A DNA stretch of 64,000 nt. Source: Beijerinckiaceae bacterium (GTDB taxonomy: Bacteria; Pseudomonadota; Alphaproteobacteria; Rhizobiales; Beijerinckiaceae). The translations under genes were made by a program, and so were the position numbers. The notes under the pieces were generated by a model. It saw nothing but the letters and a program-made list of their open reading frames with translations, made no database searches and was not told the DNA's origin. Shown in pieces: positions 55,120 to 63,908 of this stretch. Each line of letters begins with the position of its first letter. Positions within the stretch are counted from its first letter, which is position 1. Where the stretch lies: positions 62,001 to 126,000 of the forward strand of contig JAIETL010000005.1 of the NCBI GenBank assembly GCA_019745195.1, read 5' to 3'.

Positions 55120-56124
55120 TCATTCCGCCGGCTGGAGCTTGCCGCCGGGAACATGCCCCTTCTGCATCTCCTCGGCGACCCAGAGCGAATGATGCTCCTT
55201 GGCCCAGTTGAGATCGACCTCGCCGGAGCCCATAGCATCGAACGCGCCCTCCATGCCGATCGAGCCGATATAGATATGCGCGAGGATGACCGCGATCATG
55301 ATGACGCCGACCACGCCGTGGATGACGTTCCAGAACTGCAGGTTCAGCACGCCGCCTGCGAAGGCGGGGAAGAGCAGGTAGACGCCCGACACCGAGAGCG
55401 CCGCCCCGCCGAGCACCACCGACCAGAAGATCACCTTCTGGCCGGCGTTGAAGCGCCTCGCCTCGGGGTGCTTGTTTCCGACGATGCCGCCGCCTGCCGC
55501 GATCCATTTGAGGTCGAGCGCGCTCGGGATGTTGTCCTTGATCCAGACCACGAGCATCAGCGCAATGCCGAGCATGAACGGCCAGGCGAGATAGTTGTGC
55601 GACCACTTCGCCACGATCGAGACGTTGGTGAAAGCCTGCGGCCCGATCAGCGGCAGCAGCACCGCCTTGCCGAAGGTGACGTTCAGCCCCGACAGCGCCA
55701 GCACGATGAAGCAGGCGGCTGTCAGCCAGTGCATGAAGCGCTCGAAGGCGTTGAAGCGCGTCAGCGTGCGCCCGGCCGGGCCCGCCTCGATCTTGATGCG
55801 TCCGCGCACGAGGTAGAACACCGTCAGCAGCAGCAGCATGCCGATAACCGCGATCGCGCCGATCCTGACCATCGTGCCCTGGTGGAAGGCCCGCCATTCG
55901 CGGCCGGCAGGACGCTCTAGCGTCGCCGCCTTGCCGTCGGGAATGGTGATGCGGCCCTGGAGTTCGGCCGACGGATTGCCCTTCAGCGCGTCGAGGAACT
56001 GCTGTTCCTTGACGGCGTTGGCGGTCGGATTGACCTGCTGGGCGGACGCCGGGGCCGCCGGCAGGGCGGCGAAGGCCAGCAGCAGGCCGAGCGCCAGGAA
56101 ACGAAGGTGAGCGCCGAGACGCAT
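55120..56124 (-). CDS. Formate dehydrogenase cytochrome b subunit (gamma)
   Basis: A 334-residue protein with a signal peptide ending near APASAQ, a periplasmic stretch, then a four- or five-helix membrane part. It is the quinone-reactive diheme cytochrome b556 of formate dehydrogenase-N/O type. Haem-ligand histidines are candidates in FERFMHWLTA, WSHNYLAW and NVIHGVVGVIMIAVILAHIY. Start ATG 56124 has GAGAGGAT upstream. It anchors the periplasmic enzyme and passes electrons to quinone. The extra N-terminal signal and linker are longer than in E. coli FdnI. Confidence 0.92.
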   Translation of the reverse strand: MRLGAHLRFLALGLLLAFAALPAAPASAQQVNPTANAVKEQQFLDALKGNPSAELQGRITIPDGKAATLERPAGREWRAFHQGTMVRIGAIAVIGMLLLLTVFYLVRGRIKIEAGPAGRTLTRFNAFERFMHWLTAACFIVLALSGLNVTFGKAVLLPLIGPQAFTNVSIVAKWSHNYLAWPFMLGIALMLVVWIKDNIPSALDLKWIAAGGGIVGNKHPEARRFNAGQKVIFWSVVLGGAALSVSGVYLLFPAFAGGVLNLQFWNVIHGVVGVIMIAVILAHIYIGSIGMEGAFDAMGSGEVDLNWAKEHHSLWVAEEMQKGHVPGGKLQPAE

Positions 56125-56216
56125 GGGCGAAATCCTCTCGCGAGATGAACCGGATAGTGAGGCTATGGGGAGAACGCGCCCGGCCTCGCGGCCGGAGCGC
56201 GCCCAACCCCGAACTC

Positions 56217-56813
56217 TCAGATCGCGATCGTTTCCTTGTAGGCGGTCTGCCAACCCCAGGCGCCGGAGCCGTAGCCGCGCTTGACCACACGCTCCTTGTA
56301 GATCTGGGCGATGATCTCGCCGTCGCCAGCCAGCAGCGACTTGGTCGAGCACATCTCGGCGCAGAGCGGCAGCTTGCCCTCGGCCAGACGGTTCGAGCCG
56401 TATTTCTGGAACTCGGCCGGCGAGAGATCGGCCTCGGGGCCGCCCGAGCAATAGGTGCACTTGTCCATCTTGCCGCGCGAACCGAAGTTGCCGACCTTGG
56501 GATATTGCGGCGCGCCGAATGGGCAGGCGTAGAAGCAATAGCCGCAGCCGATGCAGAGGTCCTTGGAGTGCAGCACCACGGCGTCGGCCGTGGTGTAGAA
56601 GCAGTCGACCGGGCAGACGGCCGCGCAGGGCGCATCCGTGCAGTGCATGCAGGCCATCGAGACCGAACGCTCGCCGGGCTTGCCGTCATTGATCGTGACG
56701 ACGCGGCGGCGGTTGATGCCCCAGGGCACCTCGTTCTCGTTCTTGCAGGCGGTGACGCAGGCGTTGCACTCGATGCAGCGGTCAGCGTCGCAGAGGAATT
56801 TCATACGGGCCAT
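56217..56813 (-). CDS. Formate dehydrogenase iron-sulfur subunit (beta)
   Basis: A 198-residue four-cluster ferredoxin-like subunit. Cysteine groups are visible in CDADRCIECNACVTACK, CMHCTDAPCAAVCPVDC, CIGCGYCFYACPFG and KCTYC. It carries electrons from the catalytic to the cytochrome subunit. Unlike E. coli FdnH it lacks the C-terminal membrane helix, so it is presumably held by its partners. It lies 14 bases after the catalytic subunit's stop. Confidence 0.95.
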   Translation of the reverse strand: MARMKFLCDADRCIECNACVTACKNENEVPWGINRRRVVTINDGKPGERSVSMACMHCTDAPCAAVCPVDCFYTTADAVVLHSKDLCIGCGYCFYACPFGAPQYPKVGNFGSRGKMDKCTYCSGGPEADLSPAEFQKYGSNRLAEGKLPLCAEMCSTKSLLAGDGEIIAQIYKERVVKRGYGSGAWGWQTAYKETIAI

Positions 56814-56827
56814 GGTTCAGTTCCTCT

Positions 56828-59806
56828 TCACGCCGCAGCGATCTGGCAAAGCGTGACCTTGCCTTCGTGCATCGCAGTCACGGGGTCGTAGCCATAGGTG
56901 GTGACGGTGTTGACCGACTCGCCGAGCACGATCGGGTCGGTGCCCTTCGGGTAGTTCCCGCGCTGGTCCTGGCCCTGGTAGAAGCCGCCGAAGTGGAACG
57001 GCATGAAGGCCACGCCCTTGCCGACACGCTCAGTCACCAGCGCCTTGACGCGGGCTTTCGAGCCGTTCTCGGGGCCCGACACCCAGACGAACGCGCCGTC
57101 CCGGATGCCGCGCTCGCTTGCGTCCGCCGGGTTGATCTCGACGAACATGTCCTGCTGCAGCTCGGCCAGCCACTTGTTCGAGCGGGTCTCTTCGCCGCCA
57201 CCCTCGTATTCGACGAGGCGGCCCGAGGTCAGCACGATCGGGAACGACTTGGCGACGCCCTTCTCCACTGCGGCCTTCTGCACCGAGGTGTGCAGGTTGG
57301 GGATGCGCAGCGTGCGCTCGTCGGGACGGGCCGGCCATTTGGCGACGAGATCGACGCGCGGCGAGTAGATCGGCTCGCGATGGACCGGCACGGGGTCGGG
57401 CAGGTTCCAGGCGTTGGCGCGGGCCTTGCCGTTGCCATAGGGCACGCAGCCATGCTCCAGCGCAACGCGCTGGATGCCGCCCGAGAGGTCGTTCGCCCAG
57501 TTCACGGCGTCGATGTTGTTGCCGCCGATCCAGGAAATGGTCGCGATCTCGGCCGGCGTCAGGTCCTTGTCCCAGCCGAGCTTCTTCAGCGAGCCCATGG
57601 TGAACTCGGGGTATCCGTCCTTGATCTCCGAGTTCAGCGAGTAGGAGCCGTTCTCCGCCAGCATCGTGTCGTTGACCTTGCTGCCATCGGCGAGCGTGCG
57701 CTCGCGGGTCAGGCCGAAGCGCGGACGGAAGGTGCCGCCGCCATTCTTCGCCTCCAGCGAGGTGTTGTAGAGGATGTGCGTGCCGGGATGCTTGAACTCC
57801 GGCGTGCCCCAGCACGGCCAGGGCAGGCCGTAATAGTCGTTGGCGACGGGCGAGCCGGCCGCGCCGCGCAGTGAGACCAGGTCGAACTTGTCCTGGTTCG
57901 CCATGTGGAGCTTCAGGCGCTCCGGCGACTGGCCGGTATAACCGGTCGACCAGCCGCCCCTGTTGATCTCGCGCAGGATCGATTCAGGGCTCGGCTCGGC
58001 GCCGAACTTGCCCTGCACCATCTCGTAAGGCTTGAACATCGGCTCGGCGAAGCCGAGCTTCTGCGCCAGCCGGTAGATGATCCAGTAATCGTTGGCGGAC
58101 TCGAAGATCGGATCGACGACCTTCTCGCCCCACTGCACCGAGCGGTTGGAGCAGGTGCGCGAGCCCGAGCACTCGAACTGCGTCGCGGCCGGCAGGAGAT
58201 AGGTGCCGTTCTTGCGCTGGCCCAGCGAGACGAAATTGGTCGGATGCGGATCGGCGACGACCAGCAGTTCCAGCTTCTCCAGCCCCTTCACGGCGTCGGG
58301 CATGCGCGGGATGGTGTTGCCGCCATGGCCCATGACGATCATGGCCTTGAGGTTGTCCTTCTGGTCGACCTGCTCGGCCGGCAGATTGGCCGCGTCGAAC
58401 CAGCGGGTCGAGGTGTGGCCCGAGGTCTCCATATTGGCCTTGCGCGTGCGCGCCGGGCGGCCGCCCTTGGCGGGAACCTCGTCGAAGCGGGTGACGAAAT
58501 AGTCGTAATCGACGTTCCAGACGCGCGCCCAATGCCGCCAGGCGCCCTCGACCAGCCCGTAATAGCAAGGCAGATTCGAGATATCGAGGCCGAAATCGGT
58601 CGCGCCCTGCACGTTGCAGTGGCCGCGGAAGATGTTGGCGCCGTTGCCCATGCCGCCGACATTGCCGGTGGCCAGCAGCAGGTTGCAGATGGCGCGCACA
58701 TTGGCCGTGCCGACCGAGTGCTGGGTCACGCCCATGCACCAGATGAAGGTGGCGGGCTTGACCTTGGCGAAGGTCTCCGCGGCGCGCTTCATCTGCGCCT
58801 CGGGCACGCCGGTGATGTCCTCGACCGTCTTGGGATCGTATTTCTCGACCTCCTTGCGGACATCGTCCATGCCGTGGACGCGCGCGGCCAGGAACGCCTT
58901 GTCCTCCCAGCCATTCTTGAAGATGTGCCACATCATGCCCCAGATCACCGCGATGTCGGTGCCCGAGCGGATGCGGATATAATCGGTGGCGTGTGCGGCG
59001 GTGCGGGTCAGGCGCGGGTCGAAGACGATGACGTTGGCGCGCTGGACCTCCTTGCCCTCGAGGATGTGCTGCATCGAGACGGGATGCGCCTCGGCGGCGT
59101 TGGACCCCATGAAGATGACGGTCTTCGAATTCCGGATGTCGTTGTAGGAATTCGTCATGGCGCCGTAGCCCCATGTGTTCGCGACGCCGGCGACCGTGGT
59201 CGAGTGGCAGATGCGTGCCTGATGGTCGACGTTGTTGGTGCCCCAGAAGGCCGCGAACTTGCGGAAGAGATACGCGCCCTCGTTGGAGAACTTGGCCGAG
59301 CCGAGCAGATAGACGGAATCCGCGCCGGACTTGGCCCGGATCTCCATCATCTTGTCGCCAATCTCGTTGATCGCGACATCCCAGGAGATGCGCTGCCACT
59401 GCCCGTCGACCAGCTTCATCGGGTACTTGATGCGGCGGTCGCCATGGGTGAGTTCGCGCACCGACGCGCCCTTGGCGCAGTGCGAACCCCGGTTGATCGG
59501 GCTTTCCCAGGCCGGCTCCTGGCCGACCCAGACGCCGTTGGCGACCTCGGCCTTGACCGTGCAGCCGACCGAGCAATGGGTGCAGATGTTCTTGACGACC
59601 TTGGTTCCGGTCGCGGGGCCGAAGGTCGCGGCTTCCGCCTTGCGGACCGAGCCGATGGTCAGCGAGCCGGCGACGGCTGCGCCGCCGGCGACGAGCCCCG
59701 AGCGCCGCAGGAAGGTGCGGCGGTCCATGACGCCCGATGACAGGCCGGCCATCGCCGCCTGGAGCTTGCCGCGCTGGATGTCGGCCGATTTGCGCTTGAT
59801 GAGCAT
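56828..59806 (-). CDS. Formate dehydrogenase catalytic subunit (alpha), Cys-type, Tat-exported
   Basis: A 992-residue molybdenum (or tungsten) bis-MGD oxidoreductase that oxidises formate to carbon dioxide. The Tat motif is RRTFLRR (29-35). A [4Fe-4S] site uses Cys75, Cys78, Cys82 and Cys110 (CTHCSVGC). The active-site residue is Cys200 with His201 in RICHSTTVAG, encoded by TGC, so it is not selenocysteine. The cofactor-binding landmark AMTNSYNDIRNSKTVIFMGS follows. The enzyme is exported folded by Tat to the periplasm, consistent with the Tat-leader partner and TorD-type chaperone just upstream. ATG 59806 gives 28 residues before the twin arginines. Confidence 0.96.
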   Translation of the reverse strand: MLIKRKSADIQRGKLQAAMAGLSSGVMDRRTFLRRSGLVAGGAAVAGSLTIGSVRKAEAATFGPATGTKVVKNICTHCSVGCTVKAEVANGVWVGQEPAWESPINRGSHCAKGASVRELTHGDRRIKYPMKLVDGQWQRISWDVAINEIGDKMMEIRAKSGADSVYLLGSAKFSNEGAYLFRKFAAFWGTNNVDHQARICHSTTVAGVANTWGYGAMTNSYNDIRNSKTVIFMGSNAAEAHPVSMQHILEGKEVQRANVIVFDPRLTRTAAHATDYIRIRSGTDIAVIWGMMWHIFKNGWEDKAFLAARVHGMDDVRKEVEKYDPKTVEDITGVPEAQMKRAAETFAKVKPATFIWCMGVTQHSVGTANVRAICNLLLATGNVGGMGNGANIFRGHCNVQGATDFGLDISNLPCYYGLVEGAWRHWARVWNVDYDYFVTRFDEVPAKGGRPARTRKANMETSGHTSTRWFDAANLPAEQVDQKDNLKAMIVMGHGGNTIPRMPDAVKGLEKLELLVVADPHPTNFVSLGQRKNGTYLLPAATQFECSGSRTCSNRSVQWGEKVVDPIFESANDYWIIYRLAQKLGFAEPMFKPYEMVQGKFGAEPSPESILREINRGGWSTGYTGQSPERLKLHMANQDKFDLVSLRGAAGSPVANDYYGLPWPCWGTPEFKHPGTHILYNTSLEAKNGGGTFRPRFGLTRERTLADGSKVNDTMLAENGSYSLNSEIKDGYPEFTMGSLKKLGWDKDLTPAEIATISWIGGNNIDAVNWANDLSGGIQRVALEHGCVPYGNGKARANAWNLPDPVPVHREPIYSPRVDLVAKWPARPDERTLRIPNLHTSVQKAAVEKGVAKSFPIVLTSGRLVEYEGGGEETRSNKWLAELQQDMFVEINPADASERGIRDGAFVWVSGPENGSKARVKALVTERVGKGVAFMPFHFGGFYQGQDQRGNYPKGTDPIVLGESVNTVTTYGYDPVTAMHEGKVTLCQIAAA

Positions 59807-59819
59807 GGGATCGCGCCTC

Positions 59820-60023
59820 TCAGTAACGGTTCGAGCGGTAGAAGGCCTTGACGTGGTCGCTTTCCTTGTAGCGCGCCCTCGTCTCGTCCTTGCCGGGGTC
59901 GACGGCCTGCGCCGGCGTCACCATGGCCGGCGCGACCGCGACGGTCGCGCCGGCGCCGAGCGCCTTGAAGAAGCTGCGGCGGTCGAAGGCCGATTTTTCG
60001 GTCTCTTTTGCCTTTTGCGACAT
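59820..60023 (-). CDS. Small Tat-leader protein of formate dehydrogenase region (TIGR02811-like)
   Basis: A 67-residue protein that is mostly a Tat signal: DRRSFFKALGAGATVAVAPA then a short polar tail. Such small proteins often precede formate dehydrogenase genes and are annotated as formate dehydrogenase region Tat target. ATG 60023 is chosen; GGAGAAA is upstream. The mature part is only about 25 residues, so it may act in assembly or as a short lipid-side peptide. Its job is unknown. Confidence 0.85.
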   Translation of the reverse strand: MSQKAKETEKSAFDRRSFFKALGAGATVAVAPAMVTPAQAVDPGKDETRARYKESDHVKAFYRSNRY

Positions 60024-60049
60024 GGTCGTTTCTCCAGCGTCGAATGCGG

Positions 60050-60859
60050 TCACGACGGCAGCCTCGCGGCTTCCGTCTCGATGGCGATGAACAGGCTGCC
60101 GATGCGGCCCACGGTCCGATAGAAATTGGAGGCCCTGGCGACTTCGAGATCGGCGAAGAAGCGCTCGGCCCAGGGCGCGAGATGGCGGGCGAAGAACCCG
60201 TCGGCGTCGACGTCCTCGGCCACGAAGACGCCGCGCAGCAGATGCGCGGTGATGTCCATCAGGATGGCGATGTGGTCTTCCGGCTCGCCGGCGCGCTCGG
60301 CCCGCGCGATGCCGAGCTTGCCCATGTCCTCGCGAACCAGCGCCAGAGGCTTCTCGTGCAGAAAGCCGGTCAGGTAATAGGAGGCGTAGGGCAGAAGCTC
60401 GCCACGCCCGACGCCGACGAAGAGCTCGAAGAACTCGTCGCGGACCGCCTCGGGCGTGGTCTGGGCCGCGGCCTCGGCCAGCGCGATATGGGCCAGCCCG
60501 AGCGGCGTGCCGTCGCCCTGCAGCCCCTGCAGCGCCGCCAGCGTCTCGGCCGTCGGCGAACGCCAGAGCAGCGCGCCGATCAGTTCGAACTCGCTGGCGC
60601 GGGCTTCGTCGATCGGGTCGATGTCGGGGGCGGCCTCGGTATTCAACAGGATGGGCTCATGGGTTGGAGAGGCGAGGGGATAGAGGTCCGGCCGCAATTC
60701 GCTGCGCGAGACGCCCGTCAGCGCCTCCACCGAGAGCACGCGATCGGCAGGCACCCGCTTCCAGCTTGAAATGGCCGGCTGCGACACGCCGACACTGCGG
60801 GCGAGCGCTCTCACGCCGCCGGCCGCGCCGATTGCCCTGTCGAGTGCCGGATCCCGCAT
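60050..60859 (-). CDS. HTH-TorD fusion: Tat/molybdoenzyme chaperone with N-terminal DNA-binding domain
   Basis: A 269-residue protein with two parts. Residues 1-60 form a YdaS/Cro-type helix-turn-helix (AIGAAGGVRALARSVGVSQP, then WKRVPADRVLSVEALTGVS). Residues about 80-250 match TorD/DmsD-type chaperones that bind Tat signals and molybdenum apoenzymes, seen in YASYYLTGFLHEKPLALVRE and EPEDHIAILMDITAHLL. It likely proofreads the catalytic subunit before export. The HTH portion may bind DNA, perhaps the palindrome upstream. ATG 60859 is chosen; the longer frame upstream lies in the promoter region. Confidence 0.88.
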   Translation of the reverse strand: MRDPALDRAIGAAGGVRALARSVGVSQPAISSWKRVPADRVLSVEALTGVSRSELRPDLYPLASPTHEPILLNTEAAPDIDPIDEARASEFELIGALLWRSPTAETLAALQGLQGDGTPLGLAHIALAEAAAQTTPEAVRDEFFELFVGVGRGELLPYASYYLTGFLHEKPLALVREDMGKLGIARAERAGEPEDHIAILMDITAHLLRGVFVAEDVDADGFFARHLAPWAERFFADLEVARASNFYRTVGRIGSLFIAIETEAARLPS

Positions 60860-60924
60860 GGTCCGCGTCGTTCCCCTGAGCCAACTCGCGGCGTTCGATC
60901 GCCGCTGCCGTTTTTTAGAGCAGT

Positions 60925-60941
60925 GATAATGAGCGCTTATC
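60925..60941. promoter_or_regulatory. Palindrome in AT-rich patch upstream of HTH-torD
   Basis: GATAATGAGCGCTTATC is a 17-base site with five-base perfect arms, in a conspicuously AT-rich spacer (about 60915-60975) between DUF3306 and the HTH-TorD gene. A promoter for the formate dehydrogenase genes probably lies here. The HTH-TorD protein is one candidate binder. I cannot set exact -35/-10 boxes. Confidence 0.4.
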
Positions 60942-60971
60942 GCTTGAAAATACAACTATTCCAAACTGAAT

Positions 60972-61694
60972 TCAGACTGGCATCGCGCCACCGCCGCGTT
61001 TGCGAATCCGCACGGCCGGCGGGTCCGACGGCGCCGAATTTTGCGCTGCAGCATAAACGCCATCGACTGGAATCGCCGCTTTTTCGCCGCTTTTCAGCTC
61101 GCCGGCAGCGTCGCCCGTCAACCTGACGCTCTCGATGTCAGGGTCTTCGGCCACGTCTTGTTGCGGCGCAGCATCGTCATTGCGACTTTCGTCGTAGTTC
61201 ACATTCTGGTGCGGCATGCTGTCGCCGGTTGCCTCGGCAACCATCGGATCGGGCGTTTCCGGCTTCGGCGTCTCGCCGAAGATGCCACGCACCATCGCCG
61301 CGACATCGTCCGATTCCGTCAGCGGGCCATAGCCCGGAGCGCCGCCGGGGATGTTCCATTCCAGCGCATAGTCGCGCGCCGGATTTTCGAACCCGGCGAT
61401 GAACGGGTCGCTCTCCCAGGCCCGGCGCAGCGCGGCAAGCTTCCAGCTCTCGGGCACGTTCTGCTTCAGCCAGTGGGCGACGTCGAAATCCTTGTCGATC
61501 AGATCGAGCGAAGGTGGCTCGATCATTTCGGGCTCGGGCGCGGGCTCGATGGCGGTAGCTTCTGCCGGCGGTGCGGCCGGAGCGTCGGGCGTCGGAGCGG
61601 TTGCAGGTTTCTCAGCCAGCGCCTCGCGCTTGCGGCGCGACCAGCGCGTCAGGAAGCCGCCGTCATCCTCCTCGCCATCGCCGCGCGGAGCCAT
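60972..61694 (-). CDS. DUF3306 family protein
   Basis: A 240-residue protein of a family found beside formate dehydrogenase genes in Proteobacteria. The N-terminus is FLTRWSRRKREA, and the middle has FDVAHWLKQNVPESWKLAAL then RRAWESDPFIAGFENPARDY. The rest is low-complexity and acidic. No export signal or membrane segment is visible. It overlaps the DUF3305 gene as ATGA. A conserved role in formate dehydrogenase assembly is suspected but not established. Confidence 0.85.
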   Translation of the reverse strand: MAPRGDGEEDDGGFLTRWSRRKREALAEKPATAPTPDAPAAPPAEATAIEPAPEPEMIEPPSLDLIDKDFDVAHWLKQNVPESWKLAALRRAWESDPFIAGFENPARDYALEWNIPGGAPGYGPLTESDDVAAMVRGIFGETPKPETPDPMVAEATGDSMPHQNVNYDESRNDDAAPQQDVAEDPDIESVRLTGDAAGELKSGEKAAIPVDGVYAAAQNSAPSDPPAVRIRKRGGGAMPV

Positions 61695-62209
61695 CAGCCG
61701 TCCTCCCCGCGCCGCGGGCCGGCCTCCGGACGCGGTCCGCCGCCCTTGCGCGGGTCGTGCTCCTGGCGCTTGCGCTTGATGAATTCGCGCTCGACATGGT
61801 GCGCGTCGAAGAAGGCGAGCACCTGCTCGGCGATTCGTGCCGGCATCGGCAGCGCCTCGACGATGTCGCCGACATTCTCGCAGTAGTCCTCGCCCTCGAA
61901 TGGGTCGGCCGTGACGCCGACCAGCTCCAGCTCGGGCTCGATTCCGGTCGGCCTCACCGCCACCCAGAGCTTGGCCCGGCCGGCCTGAAAGTTCTCGCGG
62001 AAATGGGCGGTGTCGACCGAGTGCAGCGTCAGCACGGCCGGCCCAAGATAAAAGCTCGTCCGGTCCGGCTCCCGCTTCAGCTCGGTCCAGGGCGCGAGCG
62101 CGGGCGGCTCGGGCAGCACGGCGAGCGGCGTCCAGGCATGGTCGGCCCAGGGCGAGTCGATCCTGCGCCGTTCGACGACGATGCCGACCTCGATGTACTG
62201 CTCGGCCAT
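61694..62209 (-). CDS. DUF3305 family protein
   Basis: A 171-residue protein with a predicted beta-rich N-terminal two-thirds. Landmarks are VGIVVERRRIDSPWADHAW, FYLGPAVLTLHSVDTAHFRE and the Arg/Lys/Gly-rich tail. The middle carries LWVAVRP and VTADPFEGEDYCE. DUF3305 and DUF3306 almost always occur together, which suggests a stable complex. The ATG lies 10 bases after the DUF6352 stop. Confidence 0.85.
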   Translation of the reverse strand: MAEQYIEVGIVVERRRIDSPWADHAWTPLAVLPEPPALAPWTELKREPDRTSFYLGPAVLTLHSVDTAHFRENFQAGRAKLWVAVRPTGIEPELELVGVTADPFEGEDYCENVGDIVEALPMPARIAEQVLAFFDAHHVEREFIKRKRQEHDPRKGGGPRPEAGPRRGEDG

Positions 62210-62219
62210 GCCAGCCTCC

Positions 62220-63230
62220 TCAATGCGTCAGGGCGGGATCTGCGAGCGGCAGTCCCGCCACGAGGTTCTGCGGTTTCATGCGCAGGATTTTATCCTCCGA
62301 CATCGCCATCAGTAGATAGATCGGCGCACCCTTGGCGGCCGGCAGCACCTGCGCCTCGGCGGGCAACGTCAGCCGGTAGAGCGCCAGCAGCCGCGAGGCC
62401 GCATCCTCCGCCATCGTCTGCCCCTGCCAGAGCGCGTTGCCGATTGCGGTCGCCTCCGCATCGAGGCCGACGAACCAGCGCCAGTCGGCATCCTTGACGC
62501 TCTCGACCGGCTCGATCGTCGCCTCAAAACCGTGGATCGCGCGCAGCCAGTGCCGCAGCGCTTCGCCCAAAGCCGCGCGGCCCGATGGATTGCCGCCGAG
62601 ATCGAGCACCATGTCGAACCCGTCCGAGCGCTGCCAGTAGTGATCGGCATTGGCGGTCTTCAGGATGTCGAGCGAGGTCACCGCCGGGCCGCCCAGCATG
62701 GCGAGCAGCGGCGAGGCGTGCCGGTCGGCCTCGTGCCCCTCGATGATCTCGGCGTCGGCGAGCAGGATGGTGTTCTCGTGGAAGGTGACGCGCTGCGGGC
62801 GGAACAGACACTCGGCCGCCCGCACCACGAATGGGTCGTGGACCGCATCGAGCGCGCCGCGCAGGATCACATGGACGAGCTGGTCGAGAAACAGCGGCGG
62901 GATGCCGGCGACGCCCTGGCGGATCAGCGCCGCGTAAGCCGCCTCCAGCGTCGGGTGAGCGTTGAGCCGGTCGCGCCAGCCCAGCATGAAGCGCCAGTTC
63001 TCGCGCGCATCCTCATCCGCGATCGCGGCAATCTCGGCTTTGGAGATATCGGCCTGCGGCTGTTCCATCAGCTTCGCATGCAGGGCGCGCTCGGCGTCGC
63101 AGGCCTCCTCGGGCGGCAGCAGCTCCGGCCGCGCCAGATAAGCCTTGAGGAAGTCGTCGGTGACCGCGAGCCCGCCACTGGGCGCGCGGTCAAGCAGAAG
63201 ATGGCCGGATGTGGCCCAGAAATGCGTCAT
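62220..63230 (-). CDS. DUF6352 family protein
   Basis: A 336-residue cytoplasmic protein. Landmarks are FWATSGHLLLDRAPSGGLAV at the N-terminus, DENWRF-like helices, and IPPLFLDQLVHVILRGALD with LFRPQRVTFHENTILLADAE. I assign it to DUF6352 by recollection of this neighbourhood; no catalytic residues can be named. Its ATG overlaps the DUF6505 stop as ATGA. It belongs to the conserved accessory block. Confidence 0.78.
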   Translation of the reverse strand: MTHFWATSGHLLLDRAPSGGLAVTDDFLKAYLARPELLPPEEACDAERALHAKLMEQPQADISKAEIAAIADEDARENWRFMLGWRDRLNAHPTLEAAYAALIRQGVAGIPPLFLDQLVHVILRGALDAVHDPFVVRAAECLFRPQRVTFHENTILLADAEIIEGHEADRHASPLLAMLGGPAVTSLDILKTANADHYWQRSDGFDMVLDLGGNPSGRAALGEALRHWLRAIHGFEATIEPVESVKDADWRWFVGLDAEATAIGNALWQGQTMAEDAASRLLALYRLTLPAEAQVLPAAKGAPIYLLMAMSEDKILRMKPQNLVAGLPLADPALTH

Positions 63231-63799
63231 GAGGCCAAAGTCTTTCTCAAATCCTGGGTCTTGCTCAAATTCAGCAGGTCGACCTCCTCGGCCGGCCCCT
63301 CCTCGCCCTCGACCTCGAGGAACTCGAAGGCGCGAAAACCTTCGCTGTCATGACTGGCACGGGGCGTCAGCGTGCGGAAGCGCTCGCGGATTTCGCCATC
63401 CTCGAGGCTGCGGTGCAAGGCCAGCAGCGTCTGTGCCGGATGGTCGCAAAGCGAGGCCGCGAAAGCGATCTCGCCTTCGGCCGCCGCGCGGGCGGAAGCG
63501 AGATCGGGCGCGCCGAGCTTGTCGACGAGCTGCGCGGCAAGCTGCGCGACCGCCGCCTCGCGTTCGTCCTCGCTCGCCTCGGTCACGACCGCCAGCGTGC
63601 TCCAGCCGAAGCTGCCGATGCCGAGAAAGCCGGAGCGGAACGCGACCCGACCCTTGGCGTCGAGCCCCTCGATCCGTGCCGGATCGAACAGGAAGGAACC
63701 CGTCACGAGCCATTCGCCGGGTTCCGCCGCGCGGCGAAACACCAGCGTGTCGGAGGGGTCGAGCCGGATGGCGCGAGGCAATTTCAGGGGGAAGACCAT
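63227..63799 (-). CDS. DUF6505 family protein
   Basis: A 190-residue protein. The N-terminus is PLKLPRAIRLDPSDTLVFRR, then EWLVTGSFLFDP, and the middle has FLGIGSFGWSTLAVV. It is assigned to DUF6505 from the gene neighbourhood; no enzyme motif is clear. The start ATG 63799 is preceded by GGGGGAAG. The ATGA overlap with the next gene shows tight coupling. Confidence 0.75.
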   Translation of the reverse strand: MVFPLKLPRAIRLDPSDTLVFRRAAEPGEWLVTGSFLFDPARIEGLDAKGRVAFRSGFLGIGSFGWSTLAVVTEASEDEREAAVAQLAAQLVDKLGAPDLASARAAAEGEIAFAASLCDHPAQTLLALHRSLEDGEIRERFRTLTPRASHDSEGFRAFEFLEVEGEEGPAEEVDLLNLSKTQDLRKTLAS

Positions 63800-63812
63800 G
63801 TTCAGGCTCTAC

Positions 63813-63900
63813 CCGTCATTGCGAGCGAAGCGAAGCAATCCAGGGGGTTCGCGCAATCCCTCTGGATTGCTTCGTCGGCTGCGCCTCCTCGCAATGACGG
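63813..63900. repeat. Palindromic repeat, CATTGCGAG family (copy 4)
   Basis: An 88-base inverted repeat opening with CCGTCATTGCGAGCG and closing with CTCGCAATGACGG, in the spacer between the partial gene and DUF6505. It falls within the predicted operon. Confidence 0.85.
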
Positions 63901-63908
63901 AAAGCGGC

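Noticed and set aside
59204-59215. Possible selenocysteine in the formate dehydrogenase active site
   Set aside because: The codon is TGC for Cys, not TGA, and no SECIS-like need arises.
57905-59740. A 611-codon open frame opposite the formate dehydrogenase catalytic gene
   Set aside because: Antisense shadow of a strongly conserved gene with all cofactor motifs intact.
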